Positions 10,446 to 22,144 are shown, numbered from the stretch's first letter. The stretch is 64,000 nt of DNA from Rhodosorus marinus (GCA_029953675.1 JAMWBK010000004.1:992001-1056000); one strand, 5' to 3'. The notes: generated by a model not told the origin, from the letters alone. Program-made: numbers and translations.

Positions 10446-11843
10446 CTAGTTCCGGGCAACGAAAGTCGGGACTCGTTTTGGCTTTACGCCGATATTGGGC
10501 TGAGCGAAGCCCAGCTCGCATGCCGCTCTGTAGTTGACCCGTCTGAAGCTCGATTTCACTGTATACTGTTCTCCAAAGATGCCCTTGTACTTGAGCACGA
10601 GTCTGGCCGAATCAACTTCGACGTAATAGGGTCCGCCAGCGATCGGTTTGTACAGGTTGGAAATGGCAATTCCGTTGTTGTTAAAATACCAATCGAAGGT
10701 CTCCCCGTTGGGTTGGTTGGCGTACTCGATGTATCCTGTTCCGATCAACGCAGCTTGTGAGACAACCACTGTTCTGAACCTGAACTGGAAAGGGCATATC
10801 TTCTCCATATTCGTAGCTGGTGCCCAGAACTTGTTGATCCTGATTGTGTTCCTGTGTATCAGCGTGGGCATCCGGTAGCTTAGGCACAGGCTATCGTTGA
10901 ACTCGAAGAAGTCATGAAGTTGCAGGTTTCCAAGGATCCAGTTCTTTAGCACAGCTCCTATGGGATGGTCGTCCACGTCGTGCTCCTCAAGCTTCTGAAT
11001 GATCACGTGTTTGAGTTCGTCCATGATGAGCTCGTCGAGATCAACAGTAAGCAGATCCTGAACTGTTTTGCTCGTCGCATAGTCCATCATAATGCTCTCA
11101 ATTTCGTCCTTGATGAGCTTCTTGACGTCCACAAACTTTTCGATGATGTCCAGGAACGTATCCAGAATCCAAGAATCCAACGCCACCTCAAAGTCAACAA
11201 CGACATCCACCGGCACCAGTCTGACGGTCGGCGAGCTGTCCTTCGATTGAATGTCAAACTTGGCTTTGACATTGAGACCGTTGAAGTGGCCCTTTTTGTT
11301 TAGAAGGTTGATATTACACGGATTCTTTGTGATTTTGTGGTAGCATTCGACCTGGATCTCATTGCCTCTCTGTTCGAAATCAAGCTCCAACACAACGAGC
11401 ACACCACCTTGCGGGTTTTCCTCGAGATATGTTTTGATTCCCCAAGGTTGGGACACGATGTCCTTGATGTAGAGCCAGTAGCGCCTGTTGAGAATAGCCT
11501 TCTTGATGGGAGGAATGTCGAACGATATCGGATCGAGACCAGGGAGAACCACGTGAGAGGTCTGCTTTTCCCAGTTCTTCTTGGATTTGTTGTACGGCCC
11601 AAGGTTGTTGAGACTGATCTCTGATTGGCTGAGCAAACCGTTCAAAACGTCTATCACGGAGTCATTGGGCACGCAGAGGTAGTCATCGACGTATCCACCC
11701 TGTGTATTGGATCGGTGTAGTTTTCCAGGAGACAAAAAATCAACGAACTTGGTGTTGGCAAACTCAAGCGCACCACGGACCGAGCTTACAATCGCAACCA
11801 GGAGCACCACCACCACCGCTTTCGTGTATGCGTTTTTCTTCAT
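10446..11843 (-). CDS. Secreted 465-aa protein of unknown family
   Basis: The open frame extends to 11960, but the ATG at 11843 is preferred: it starts MKKNAYTKAVVVVLLVAIVSSVRGALEF-type sequence, that is, a two-lysine N-region, a hydrophobic core and a small-residue cleavage site. It also lies about 80 nt downstream of a TATA box. The mature protein is intronless and rather hydrophilic. It has alternating valine-rich beta-type segments, an acidic helical middle (about residues 220-300) and few cysteines. I do not recognise a domain. No transmembrane segment follows the signal peptide, so secretion or vacuolar targeting is likely. The frame is fully intact over 1.4 kb in a decaying region, which supports selection. 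Confidence 0.7.
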   Translation of the reverse strand: MKKNAYTKAVVVVLLVAIVSSVRGALEFANTKFVDFLSPGKLHRSNTQGGYVDDYLCVPNDSVIDVLNGLLSQSEISLNNLGPYNKSKKNWEKQTSHVVLPGLDPISFDIPPIKKAILNRRYWLYIKDIVSQPWGIKTYLEENPQGGVLVVLELDFEQRGNEIQVECYHKITKNPCNINLLNKKGHFNGLNVKAKFDIQSKDSSPTVRLVPVDVVVDFEVALDSWILDTFLDIIEKFVDVKKLIKDEIESIMMDYATSKTVQDLLTVDLDELIMDELKHVIIQKLEEHDVDDHPIGAVLKNWILGNLQLHDFFEFNDSLCLSYRMPTLIHRNTIRINKFWAPATNMEKICPFQFRFRTVVVSQAALIGTGYIEYANQPNGETFDWYFNNNGIAISNLYKPIAGGPYYVEVDSARLVLKYKGIFGEQYTVKSSFRRVNYRAACELGFAQPNIGVKPKRVPTFVARN

Positions 11844-11921
11844 CCTTGATGATATTCTCCTCTGTTGTTCTTGATGCCCTCGTCTATGAGGCCAGTCCCC
11901 CCACAACCAGCTCCGACTGGT

Positions 11922-11928
11922 ACTTATA
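11922..11928 (-). promoter_or_regulatory. TATA box of the 465-aa secreted protein
   Basis: TATAAGT on the minus strand, about 80 nt upstream of the ATG at 11843. With transcription starting about 30 nt downstream of it, the 5' leader would be around 50 nt and the upstream in-frame codons (11844-11960) would be untranslated. Confidence 0.55.
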
Positions 11929-11989
11929 GTCGTCTTCTCAGCGTCAATAGAACGACCCAAGTTATGGCCAGAACGGTTGACGTATGACT

Positions 11990-12493
11990 GCCCTGAGAAC
12001 CGATCATCATAAAACTTTCCGAGAAGACCCTTAGGATCAAGGCAATGCCTATGACCGCGACAGTATTCAGCGCTCGATCAAGGCCGCATCGAGACCGAGA
12101 AGCAGACGCGCACAATAATTCCCTGTGCCAGGGCAATCTGCGGTATATTCTGATAGGTAACGGACCCTGGCAGCCAGATTGCCACGTACTATGGCGATAT
12201 TGTGAGCAGCAAAAGTCCCCCCTCCCAGACCAGAGGTCCCACTCGGTATACCCCGCACTCCAAAAATAGCTCATCGATGACAATATTCCTGATGAAATCC
12301 ATATCAATCTATGCGTATCCCAGCCCACTACATCGAACCGCCTGGGCAGCCATCTATCGATTACCCTCAAACCTTCCTTGAGCACAAAAGTGAACGAAAC
12401 TATGCCTGCGCCAGGCTTAGCACCACCCGATCCGCGGTAAGCAACCGTGACCAAAAAGCCAACCGTCTTATTATTTGCAAGCTGGCTGTCCAC
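11990..12493 (-). pseudogene. Possible broken coding region, unidentified
   Basis: The minus strand has a 189-codon frame (12493-11924) and an overlapping frame (12258-12067) whose sequences look more protein-like in alternation, as if one or two frameshifts separated them. A glycine-rich start and a hydrophobic segment (VAVIGIALIL) are visible. No family is recognised, and it may be chance. Confidence 0.2.
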
Positions 12494-12499
12494 ATGAAT

Positions 12500-13440
12500 A
12501 TGAAAAAAAGGAAATATATAAAGACAAACTAAATTTTAATGAGATAACGAGTAGTATAAAAGTAGAACATCAGTGGAACGAAGTCTTTTATTTCGTAAAA
12601 ACAAAAGTTGTGTTTTTGAGTTTTAACCAATCATTAGTTTTAATAGATGATAAACAGTTTTAGAGTATTTTCATTCGTGTATAAGAAAAACTTAACGATC
12701 TTAACAGGCTAGTTGATATATGTCTTGTTCTATTATATGGAGCTCTTTCTAATTATAGAAGCTGTGGATAGCCCGTTCATTCAAACAGCCAATTAACAAT
12801 CTCTAATTGATTGGCTAGCATTGCGTCCCAACGAAATGGGACAAGCTCCGGGAAAGAGGCTTCTGAGTCGTCCAGAGTTGGGAAGCCCTAATAAACAATT
12901 CATTCAATTGCGGATGAAGGGCTTACAGGCAATTTCGGATTATCACTGACCTGTAGGTAGCTTGACCATCGCCATGGACGGTTTACGTTTGGTACGCCTT
13001 CTTTCTCCATGCGCCACCACGGACAACCGCGCTGTGTGGTCTTTTTCGGTTGTCTATTGCGCTCTGATGGAGGCGAAGGCACAAAGTCAGCTAGTTTAAC
13101 GTTCTATAGTAGCCAGGTCAAGGCCGTCCTAGTCGCCACAGCAGAGCGACTGGTTGACCGAGCAGGTGTCACAGCATATCTCCGACAAATGCTGACAAGC
13201 CTTAGGTACAGGTATACACCCTTACCCGTTGGCGACTGGCTTAATAGCTTTCCAGTATTACGAAAATATCTGTCGTCCATATCTCCGGTTCCTTCCAGTA
13301 CGGTCTTTTACAGGCAATCACCGCCGCCAACTGAAATGAATTGGTTTAACTGGTGCACAGGATCACAGCAGGATTAACCCAGAAACCCTCCATCACTGGT
13401 CAATCAGCTTCATACCACTGCTCTCAACGCATAAATTGTA
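12500..13440. other. AT-rich stretch, then a motif-less frame
   Basis: 12500-12900 is strongly AT-rich with no features. A plus frame at 13009-13377 (122 codons) has no recognisable motif or promoter. AATTCATTCAATTG at 12896-12909 is loosely like the family A tail motif. Confidence 0.3.
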
Positions 13441-13450
13441 CTGTTGTACG

Positions 13451-13612
13451 GCTTGTTCCGCGAACGCGCTGACCGTCCTTCCCCATTGCTTACCCGTCTA
13501 GGTTTCCTACTGCAGCGCATGAACGCTGGTTTGATATTGGAGACGCGGCGCCTTCGCCGCGCGTAGTCTTTTTTTCCCGCAATCTTTTTGCTCTAGTATT
13601 AAACCAATGCGT
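13451..13612 (+). mobile_element. Family A 3' fragment
   Basis: Encodes the family A C-terminus in a broken frame (GLFRERADR...LLQRMNAGLILETRRLRRA-like), then a T-run tail and ATTAAACCAATGCGTTC. The CCCCTCGGGG hairpin has decayed. Very short 5'-truncated copy. Confidence 0.65.
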
Positions 13613-13652
13613 TCAATACAGAATTTGTAACCTCTCAAATTCTCTATTCTGG

Positions 13653-13722
13653 GCTTTACCAGCATAGCCTGAAACGCTACGCAAGGCGTGAAAAGAAACT
13701 AAGAACTAGGGAGGGAAGCGTG
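13653..13722 (-). mobile_element. Family B 3' tail fragment
   Basis: On the minus strand the last codons region and tail of family B are readable: CTCCCTAGTTCTTAG, then ACGCCTTGCGTAGCGTTTCA, GGCTATGCTGGTAAAGCCCAG. Only about 70 bp are present. Confidence 0.65.
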
Positions 13723-13724
13723 CA

Positions 13725-14605
13725 AACCCTATTCTAACTATGAATACATCCTGGCAGGTGTCAGAAGTAGGTAATTAAAGAATCTTTTCACTTTCCATAA
13801 GTCAGCAGATGTGCAGCAAACCCGAAGGTTGCGAGGGTCAACGTACCTGGATTTACTACAACCATAGAACACGACGATGAGGAAGACTTGCAACGGAAGA
13901 GTGCAAGGGATTGCGCAGCTGGGTTTGCTACGACCGTGGAAACGTCTGGGGGAGAACCCCGACTACTGAAATGAACTGGGCAGGGAGAAAAAGAAAAGGA
14001 GCCATGTCTGCGATTATTATTGAATCAGGGGACCAAATAAGACACAATTAAAGAACCGCCATCGCGCGCGAGCAGGCAATAATATTCCCTGCGATAGAAG
14101 GGCGAAAACGCCTGCGTATTTCCTCGTAATCTATTTCTCATAGCTGTGCTTCCTCGCAGTTCTCAGTTCCTTGTAGAATTTCAATTGCTTCATAGAGGGG
14201 GGAAGAGGTAAGCCTGCCCGCCTGCGGGGCGTCGTCAATCTGAGTATTTCAACCAGGACTTTGCCTGGCCCAAGTCATGGACTAAAAAGAATGGTTCAAC
14301 AGTCGTGTGGATACTAGATCGACAATAGGAAACCGGCTGAAACCCGACACTGGCAGGTTGGGTCCCTTTATGAGGTACGCAGAGAGGTTGCAGAGAGCGC
14401 GCGCCCTGAACTAAGGCACCATTACAGCACCAGAGAGTGGGATTCACACAGTTGAGCACCAAATCATTAACCGTAATACCGAGCAACCCCACCGCTATCT
14501 AAGAATCCGACGACATCCATGGCTAAGCATGTAAGCAGATGGGTCAGGTGAGACTGCAAAGCCACAGCGGGGCCAGGTGCCTCCGATTGCACTGATCTCC
14601 TTTTG
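13725..14605. other. Region without a convincing gene
   Basis: Short frames only (14235-14492 -, 14467-14673 -), none with a recognised motif. Confidence 0.35.
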
Positions 14606-14611
14606 CTTCCG

Positions 14612-14702
14612 CAGACTACGAAAATGACGAACGACGAGTGGCTGACCTCGTGCTCACCTGTTAAGATAGCCACCGTACGACGCGAGTTGTAGGTTCAACC
14701 TG
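14612..14702 (+). mobile_element. Family A endonuclease-region remnant
   Basis: Aligns with 6045-6130: GCAGACTACGAAAATGACGA corresponds to the VADFQNDERRVADLV coding block, with a TAA interrupting the frame and no 3' tail. It ends directly upstream of the family B copy. Confidence 0.5.
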
Positions 14703-14746
14703 TTTGAGTAGTCTGGGGTTGGGTATCGAGGCTATGCTAGTTGTCG

Positions 14747-17700
14747 AGGATTGGGGTTTTGTTTCTTTTTCGGTCGCGAGCGTGTTCGTTTACGGGAAGC
14801 GCTTCCTCTGGTACGCCTTCCCCTCGATTTTCCGCGGGGCGTCGTTTGCATTTGCAACTACTTCTGTCTTCCGGGTGGGTGAGTTGCGGGGCCTTTCCTA
14901 TTTGGGTTGGGTTTGGTCGATTATTCTCTCGGTGCGGTTTCATATTGGTGGTGCAACGTTTCCTTGGCGGATTCCCTCAGGATGGTAGGGATATCTCCGC
15001 ACTCGACGGAGCCTCCTCCCAAGGAGGCACTGCCAGGTGGGGGACTCCGTGTTCGCCTCAGCTGCGGCACGTTTTCTTCCGAGGTTGACTTGGAAGGCGC
15101 TTCTGGCACCCAGGCGCGTTCACTTATCTCCGCTGTCACCAGCCTGATCACGGCTGCGAGTGATCGTGGAGTGCTCCCTCAGCTCACCCAGAAGCTAGGT
15201 GGGCTGGAATCGGGATTGCTGGCCAGGTCAAATTCAAATTCGGACGAGAATTTGAATTGCCCCAGAGTGGCAGCGTTGGCTGAAGGCAGTCAACATCCGG
15301 TCAATCAACATGAACCTGTCCCGGGACAGGCGAGGGCTGTTGCTTCTGCGCGGGACAGTACGACGTTGGGGAGCGGCAGGCCGGGCCAAAACGCGCTTCA
15401 GCGCTCGGGGACTCGAGGCAATGGTGGTGGTGACTGTGCGGCAACCGGTGTGGAGGAGACTGCAGCTGTGGACTTCCCTCTCTTGGACCAGCCCTCAGGT
15501 GGTCACCAGCTCCCGGCTACTTCGGGGGCACGTGGTGGCCGCAAGGGGGCGCTTCGTACGCATCAGTCTTGCGGAAGGGCACCACTGCCACACGTACGGC
15601 GGCTATGCTCCGTTTCATACCATCTCGCGAGCCTCAGGATGGACCTGTGGAGACCACTCTCCAATTTCTGTGGGTGCGAAATGTCCGGCCCCAGACTACA
15701 CGAGGACAGGTTCCGTCTATGCGAGACTTCCGGGACACTTTTGCGGAATCGTTAGGGTGCAGCAGGGGTGATTTCTTCTTCGCAAACTATGAGGGCCGCG
15801 ATGTGCTGTTTTTGGTCTCCGCAACCGCCGCCAAGTACCTGGAGGCCTTGCTGGCGAAGCCTACCGAGCAGTGGCCTGAGAGCGCCCGGTGGCTGCGCTG
15901 CAACCCGCAGGTGGTTTTGCACTTCGATTTTGACCGTTTCTCGGGCAATTTCCTGTCTCCGGGAGAAACGGCAGGGCTCTCTGAGCATGAGAGCAGCGTG
16001 AAGGCGGCAGCGATCCATTGGCTACGGATTCAGCGCCTTGAGAGGATCTTGTTGGCGCGGTTCCGGTCGGGCCCTCGTCACCTGCGCATGGCGGTTTCCA
16101 GTTTCTTCGATCTGGAGAGGCGACTTGTGCTGACTTCGCGCTACAAGACAGAGCTGCAGCGGTTGGGGATTTTGGAGGGCTCTGCTTCCAGCACTACTTC
16201 CAGCGAGAGTGGTGAGGCAGGGGAGCAGACTGAGGGCATGGCGGTGGAGGACGCCCAGGTTACTTTGCTGAAGCCCGCGGGATCCGTTCCGCGAGCCTCG
16301 CGGAGTGGGAGGCTCACGACTTTGGTGCGGATAGGAGGTAAGAGAGCGAGGACCGACTCCCCGGGTCTAAGGGGAGAAGCACGATTAGCGCTCAGGCACG
16401 GCTGCGAGGTCGCAGCCTATGGATCTACAGTCTTATGTCCTGAAGGAGGGCGGAGACTGGGGCATTTGGCGTACGCGTTTTCGGAGTTGGCTCCGGCGGT
16501 GGATTTCTTTGGAAGGAGGCTCGCTTCCCTCCGTGGGGGCATTCCCCCAGTCGTCCTTCCTCGTGGAGACCTTCTAGTAGCTGGAACCATTCTCGATTTC
16601 ATCTTCACGAGCCTGGCTCGCAACATTCGGGACACAGTCATTTGGGTTTTTCTGGGGTCATGCCGCGCCTGATTCTGGCCCCCATTCACACATCGGAGCG
16701 CAGATGGCGAGTACGAGACCGACTGGCCCTGTTCTTGAAGGGAGACTTCGAAGTACTACAGCGCAGCTATTTGGCGTCGTCAGCACCATCCGCCCGTCGG
16801 ACTCGGCATGGCACAGTGTCGCCCGTGCCAGCTCGAGTACAGAAATTGGTAGCAGTGGGCGATTTAAGTCGAGCGGCGCGGGTTTTGGAGGGCCAGGCGC
16901 CTGTCCTCCCCTACGATGATAGTCTCGCCCAGACGGTGTCGTCTTTGTTCCCTGAGTCCGACGTGGATTTGTCCCCTGAATTCGAGGTATTCTTGGACCG
17001 TCCGGAGTTGGCCAGGTTTCGCATCGATCTGACGCTCAGTGAGTCTGACCTGGAGGATTTGCTTCGTACCTCGCGTCGGGGACGCTGTCCTGGACCCTCC
17101 GGACTAAGAACAGAGCTATTGCAGGCCCTGAGCCAGCCTGGCCAGAGCGCGCTTCTGAGGATCCTTAACAAGTTGTTCCAGGGCGTATCGGGTGCGTCCG
17201 CGCCATGGGAACATCTCCGGCAGGCACAGCTTTGCTTGCTCACGAAACCTGACCACCAGCCGGCCCACCCGCGTCTCCGGCCGATCGGGATGGTGGAGAG
17301 CCTACGGAAGTTAGCCGGGAGGTGGCTATGCCAGCGCCTTCGCCAGCGCGTCACAGCTTTTATGGCGCCCTTGCAAGTAGGGGTGGGATTTTCTGGGGGT
17401 TGCGAACTGATCACCCATGGGATCGAGCTAGAACGCGCCAGTAGGCCGGAGTGGGGAGTCTTGGTGGTTGATTTCCGGAACGCATTCAACAGCGTGTCGC
17501 GGACGCATGCGCTAGAGGTGCTCCGACGTGTGTTTCCGGAGGCGTGGCCGTTTCTATCGGGTATTTACGGAGGGGAGAGCCTCCCCTACTTGACAACGGA
17601 GGGCACTGTTTTTCAAGCACATACTGGCGTCCAACAAGGCGACCCTTGCGGACCTCTTCTTCATGCCTGTGCCCTACAGCTTGTACTTTTACGTCTTTCG

Positions 17701-19538
17701 ACTGAGGTCTCGGATCTTCGAATCTGCGCGTACCACGATGACGTAACATTGCTGGGCACCCCTGACACCCTGGCTAGGGGACTGACCGCGATCGAAGCGA
17801 TTGCACGTCGCGTCGGTTTGACTGTGGAAACAGAAAAATGTCGCTTTCTCCCCCCGAGGGACGTGTCGCTGAACTCTCTGCCACCCACTCTGCGACTAAT
17901 CAGCGAACGTGAAGGGTTCGAACACCACGGCGTCGGATTGGGGACTGACAACTTTGTCCAAGCATCCTGCGAGCGAGTTTTGGCACGGCACAAGCAACTC
18001 ACCGACGCCATTGAGCACCTACCCGACAGCATGCTGCAATCGGCCTGCTTGCTTTCCCGCTTTTGTGCCGGTCCCAGACTCAACTACTGGTTGCGCAGCC
18101 TGCCTCCAGCTTGGGGCTCGTGGATCGCGGCTAAAGCCGACGAAATGACCCTGCAACACTGGGGAACGCTCTTGGATGAGCCCCTCGATCTTGAAGCTGC
18201 TCCCGACAGGGACTTTATTCGTGCACAGATCGCTCTACCGTTGCGATTAGGGGATTCGGCGTCGCAGACCGTGGGCTGGTATGCTCGCCAGCGGCGGTTG
18301 CCTCCTGGGCTACCGCGCTGCGAACGTTGGTGACCTTCCGGATGCGAAGTGCCTGCCTCTTGGCTCGAGCTTTGACCAACGAGGATCCAGTGACCCTGCC
18401 GCCCCCGCTTTTGACAATTTATGATGGTCTTCAACACGCGTTCAGGAGGTGCAACGCCGTGCCGGACGCAAATCGGTCCCGCTTTCGTTCCTGGAGGGAG
18501 CTGTTATGGGGACGAGCTGAAGCGATTGAGGATTCTCCCCTCGACCGAGTTCTTGCCGATGACGGAGAGGCTAGCCCCGGGTCCCCTGTTGCAGACTACC
18601 CGGGTTTGAGCCGATTGTGGAGCTCCCGCACTGATGTGATTCAACATAGCCTCACCTGGGGCCAACACAGTGCCGCTCACACAGTCATGCTCAATTCTCC
18701 TCTCACGCCGCCTACCACTGCCGCTCGTCTCCGCGGCATGGGAGGCCACCTCTCGCACTTGTGGTTAACCACTCTACCGTCGTCATTGAGTCATCGTCTC
18801 GATGCTTTCCAGTTCCGTTCTGCCGCACGCATCTATCTCGGTTTGCCACAGGCTCCGTGGCACTCTAATCGGCCGTCTTTCTGTCAGGGATGTGAGAGCC
18901 GGATTGACGCTTGTGGCTACCACTTCCTGGGTTCCTGCGGACTGTTGCGAGGTCTCCGTACGAGGCGTCACACTCGCCTCAAGTACATCCTCAGCGAATC
19001 TTTGACTCGGATAGGGCATACGGTTGAGGTTGAGTCGGAACTGCCCAGATCCATCTCGGACTCTGCACCGCCCCGTTGTATAGCCGATCTCCTCGTCTCC
19101 GACGCTGCTGCCAGACGCTCAACATATGTGGACCTTGCGATTACCTGCCCCGTGGCCAGCGCCCACCTCACCGCAGCCGCCCGCCGCCGGGGGGCCGCGG
19201 CTTCAGCCCTTCGAAGAGTTAAGGAACGACGGTATGCTGAGAGCATGGCCAGTCTGCCTTGCGCTGAGGGTCGCTCTCACCGGTTCCAGCCATTCATTGT
19301 GCAAAGCTTTGGTCACGTCGATAAGTCGGGTTTAGAGTGGTTGCGGAAATGTTTTGCTGAGCATCCTACTGAATATTTGGCGCTCTTGAGGCGTTTAAGT
19401 GTCTCCCTTTGGCGATATTCCAGCGACATGCTTTCCGAGGCGCGCCATCGGCGCCTGGGGTTGCATGCTTCCCTCCCTAGTTATTAGTTCATCTTCACGC
19501 CTTGCGTAGCGCTTCAGGCTATGCTAGTAAAGTCCAGT
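14747..19538 (+). mobile_element. Family B non-LTR retrotransposon, longest copy
   Basis: The 5' end is set at ATTGGGGTTTTGTTTC because the same sequence begins the partial copy at 60745. The 3' end is the conserved tail TGCGTAGCGCTTCAGGCTAT, GCTAGTAAAGTCCAG. A single long coding region (14982-19487) fills most of it. Immediately upstream the sequence GAGGCTATGCTAGT (14730-14743) looks like the tail of another family B copy, so this copy may have inserted into an older tail. Roughly 4.8 kb, probably near full length. Confidence 0.8.
14982..19487 (+). pseudogene. Family B polyprotein: N-terminal domain, RT, knuckle, restriction-like endonuclease
   Basis: Start at MVGISPHSTE (ATG 14982, A at -3, G at +4). 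Reading order: a roughly 550-residue N-terminal region of unknown type (14982-16640); the RT, with VVDFRNAFNSV (about 17464), GVQQGDP (about 17630) and the catalytic YHDD (17731-17742); a CX2C...HX4C knuckle (Cys at 18882 and 18891, His at 18921, Cys at 18936); and the endonuclease signature CIADLLVSD...STYVDLAI (about 19075-19143). Three single-base losses, all in G-runs compared with the copy at 56-60 kb, break the frame near 15545, 16658 and 18250. One ORF with a C-terminal nuclease is the R2/NeSL/CRE arrangement. The N-terminal region shows no clear zinc finger or Myb motif. The frameshifts may be real or homopolymer sequencing errors. Confidence 0.8.
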
Positions 19539-19868
19539 TGTAGGTTGATCTTGCTGTTTCTAATCCTGACGCTAGTCGCTATTTGCCGGCTGCGGGAGAG
19601 CGCCGTGGATTTGCCGCTGCAAGTATGAAACGCCGCAAACAAGTGAAACATGCGGAGGCTTTGCCTTCCCCAGGCATTTGTACTTGGGCTCTAGCTCATC
19701 ACTTGGTAGCTCTGATCATTGAGTGCTCTGGGTCTATGGATTCTGTTGGTTCTCGTTGGCTTCGTGAGTTGTTCCGAGAACGCCCTGACCGTCTGTACTC
19801 GTTGTTTACGCGTGTAAGTTTCTTTTTGTGGCGTATGAAGGATGTTATTTTTTGATGTTGGAGGCGCG
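19539..19868 (+). mobile_element. Family A C-terminal fragment abutting a family B tail
   Basis: Encodes the last roughly 100 residues of family A (YLPAAGERRGFAAASM-type start, ending WRMKDVIF) in one open frame. It is cut on the left by the family B tail and on the right before the family A 3' UTR. The usual MNAALMLEARVLRR end is frameshifted. Confidence 0.65.
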
Positions 19869-19869
19869 C

Positions 19870-20820
19870 GGGAAATCGTCAGGGCCAATCGCCGAGATAA
19901 TTTCCGACGGGCAAATGTTCTTCCTTCGAGATGCAAATCGGCCCTCCCGCGTAATCTAAGAGGCAAACGTGAGAGGATCGAAACTGCACACAACGGAAAA
20001 CTCATATACCGCGCATGCGACAACGTGAGGGCGTGAGCGCCGGCGAATACGCCACGGAATTCAAGATAACGCTGGAGCGCTCGCCCCCAAACCTGGGCTA
20101 CCAGCCGCGCTCGAACAACGAAAAGCTCGTATCAAAGTTAAAACCATATAGTCACGTATGTGTTGGGATCTTGGACTTACCCTCGGGATAGTTAGAGGAG
20201 GTAGGATCGGATCGACTGTTGGTTTATTTGTACAGTCGTCGACCTTGACTTGGGTTAATGTTCGTGGCAATTAGTAATAGCCGTTATTAGATTAGAATCC
20301 CGCTGAAGACTACATTAGAGTTGCTTGGAGGCGAGACATATACGTTTAGAATCTGAGCCGACTTAGAAGAATTGGAGCAAACCCTGCGGGACCCATATAA
20401 ACCAATTTCGTTCGCATACTAGTAAGGGATCTTCCAAGGTAAGTAGTAAATTGTCATATACTCGAAAGGCATCGTATGCTCATACACCTTATGTTCCAAT
20501 ATGTTCAGGAGATCTGGCCTGTGGGAGTCTTTCGGAAAATGGAGGGCAAAAATTTGAACAAACCCTGGTGTTTGAATGTCCTATATCCTCTTGATTATCC
20601 ATTTATTCCGAACCAACCACACTTGATGGCTTCTAGGATCACCATATATACAATTCCAGTCTCCGAGATCCTTGGACTTACGGAAAACGTTCATGCATGT
20701 GCATGCGTGCAAAATCCCTAATCCAACCCTACCTTGATCCCTAATACTCTATTAGCTGACAAAATACGGGTCACTACTGGTGACTACAGTGGCTCTGTCA
20801 TAGTAACCCTGTTCGTCACT
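19870..20820. other. Region without a convincing gene
   Basis: No recognisable coding region. CCATTCGTTCGTTC, the family A end motif, occurs at 20824-20837 without element sequence before it. Confidence 0.35.
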
Positions 20821-20924
20821 TAGCCATTCGTTCGTTCATCACTAAGTCCGACTTCTATAGAAACTCCCCGACAAAGCCCTGTCAAAATAAGGATCTTGAT
20901 TGGTTGTTGGCCTTCTCGATTGAC

Positions 20925-21192
20925 CAATGGGAGTCTCACAGGTTCCAGCCTTTCATTGTTGGAAACCTTTGAGCATCTGGAAAATTCAAGCTTGGAATCG
21001 CTTGGTAAGCGTTTCACCGAACATCCTGAAAAATATCTGGTGCTCCTCCGCTGTTTGAGTATCGCATTCTGGCGGTATTCTAGCAACATGCTCGCCGAGG
21101 CGCCACCGTTGCTTGGGCTTACATGCTCTTCTTCCTAGCCCCTAGTTTCCTTTTAGGGTTTGCGTGGCGCGTCAGGCTATCCTAGTAAAACC
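20925..21192 (+). mobile_element. Family B fragment 1 of a nested tail array
   Basis: Corresponds to the last roughly 70 codons plus the 3' tail of family B (HRFQPFIV-like region, stop, then GTGGCGCGTCAGGCTATCC, TAGTAAAACCAC), divergent from the long copies. The next fragment starts directly after its AAACCAC. Confidence 0.7.
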
Positions 21193-21831
21193 ACGCTTGT
21201 GGCTACCACTTCCTGGGTTCCTGCGGACTGTTGCGAGGTCTCCGTACGAGGCGTCACACTCGCCTCAAGTACATCCTCAGCGAATTTTTGACTCGGATAG
21301 GGCATACGGTTGAGGTTGAGTCGGAACTGCCCAGATCAATCTCGGACTCTGCACCGCCCCGTTGTATAGCCGATCTCCTCGTCTCTGACGCTGCTGCCAG
21401 ACGCTCAACATATGTGGACCTTGCGATTACCTGCCCCGTGGCCAGCGCCCACCTCACCGCAGCCGCCCGCCGCCGGGGGGCCGCGGCTTCAGCCCTTCGA
21501 AGAGTTAAGGAACGACGGTATGCTGAGAGCATGGCCAGTCTGCCTTGCGCTGAGGGTCGCTCTCACCGGTTCCAGCCATTCATTGTGCAAAGCTTTGGTC
21601 ACGTCGATAAGTCGGGTTTAGAGTGGTTGCGGAAATGTTTTGCTGAGCATCCTACTGAATACTTGGCGCTCTTGAGGCGTTTAAGTGTCTCCCTTTGGCG
21701 ATATTCCAGCGACATGCTTTCCGAGGCGCGCCATCGGCGCCTGGGGTTGCATACTTCCCTCCCTAGTTATTAGTTCATCTTCACGCCTTGCGTAGCGCTT
21801 AAGGCTATGCTAGTAAAGTCCAGTAAAACCA
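21193..21831 (+). mobile_element. Family B fragment 2 of the array, endonuclease intact
   Basis: Begins at the knuckle (CTTGTGGCTACCAC) and is nearly identical to 18907-19535. The frame 21231-21773 encodes the whole restriction-like endonuclease domain without a stop. Ends in GGCTATGCTAGTAAAGTCC, AGTAAAACCAC, where fragment 3 begins. Confidence 0.8.
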
Positions 21832-22058
21832 CATGTGGATAAGTCGAGTTTAGAGTGGTTGCGGAAATATCTCGCTGAGCATCCTACTGAGTACTTGGTG
21901 CTTTTACGGCGTTTGAGTGTCGCCCTGTGGCGATATTCTAGCAGCATGCTTGCTGAGGCGCGCCTTCGGCGCCTGGGTTTGCACGCTTCCCTCCCTAGTT
22001 CTTAGTTCGTTTTCACGCCTTGCGTAGCGCTTCAGGCTATGCTAGTAAAGCCCAGTAA
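21832..22058 (+). mobile_element. Family B fragment 3 of the array
   Basis: Starts inside the last 70 codons (ATGTGGATAAGTCGAGTTT) and ends with GGCTATGCTAGTAAAGCCC, AGTAAAACCACC. Slightly diverged from fragment 2, so a separate insertion. Confidence 0.75.
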
Positions 22059-22144
22059 AACCACCTATGGAAGTTCCCAGATCTGGACTTATCACCAGAC
22101 CCCCGTGAACATGGAAGGCATTCACGTGGAGCTTCAGGGGATCA

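Noticed and set aside
11844-11960. Upstream 39 codons of the 465-aa secreted protein
   Set aside because: The TATA box at 11922-11928 lies inside this stretch, and the signal peptide begins exactly at the ATG at 11843.
15752-16018. Minus frame conserved at both 15752-16018 and 59613-59879
   Set aside because: Identical in both family B copies only because the sense strand is conserved; it is antisense to the polyprotein and has no start context or motif.
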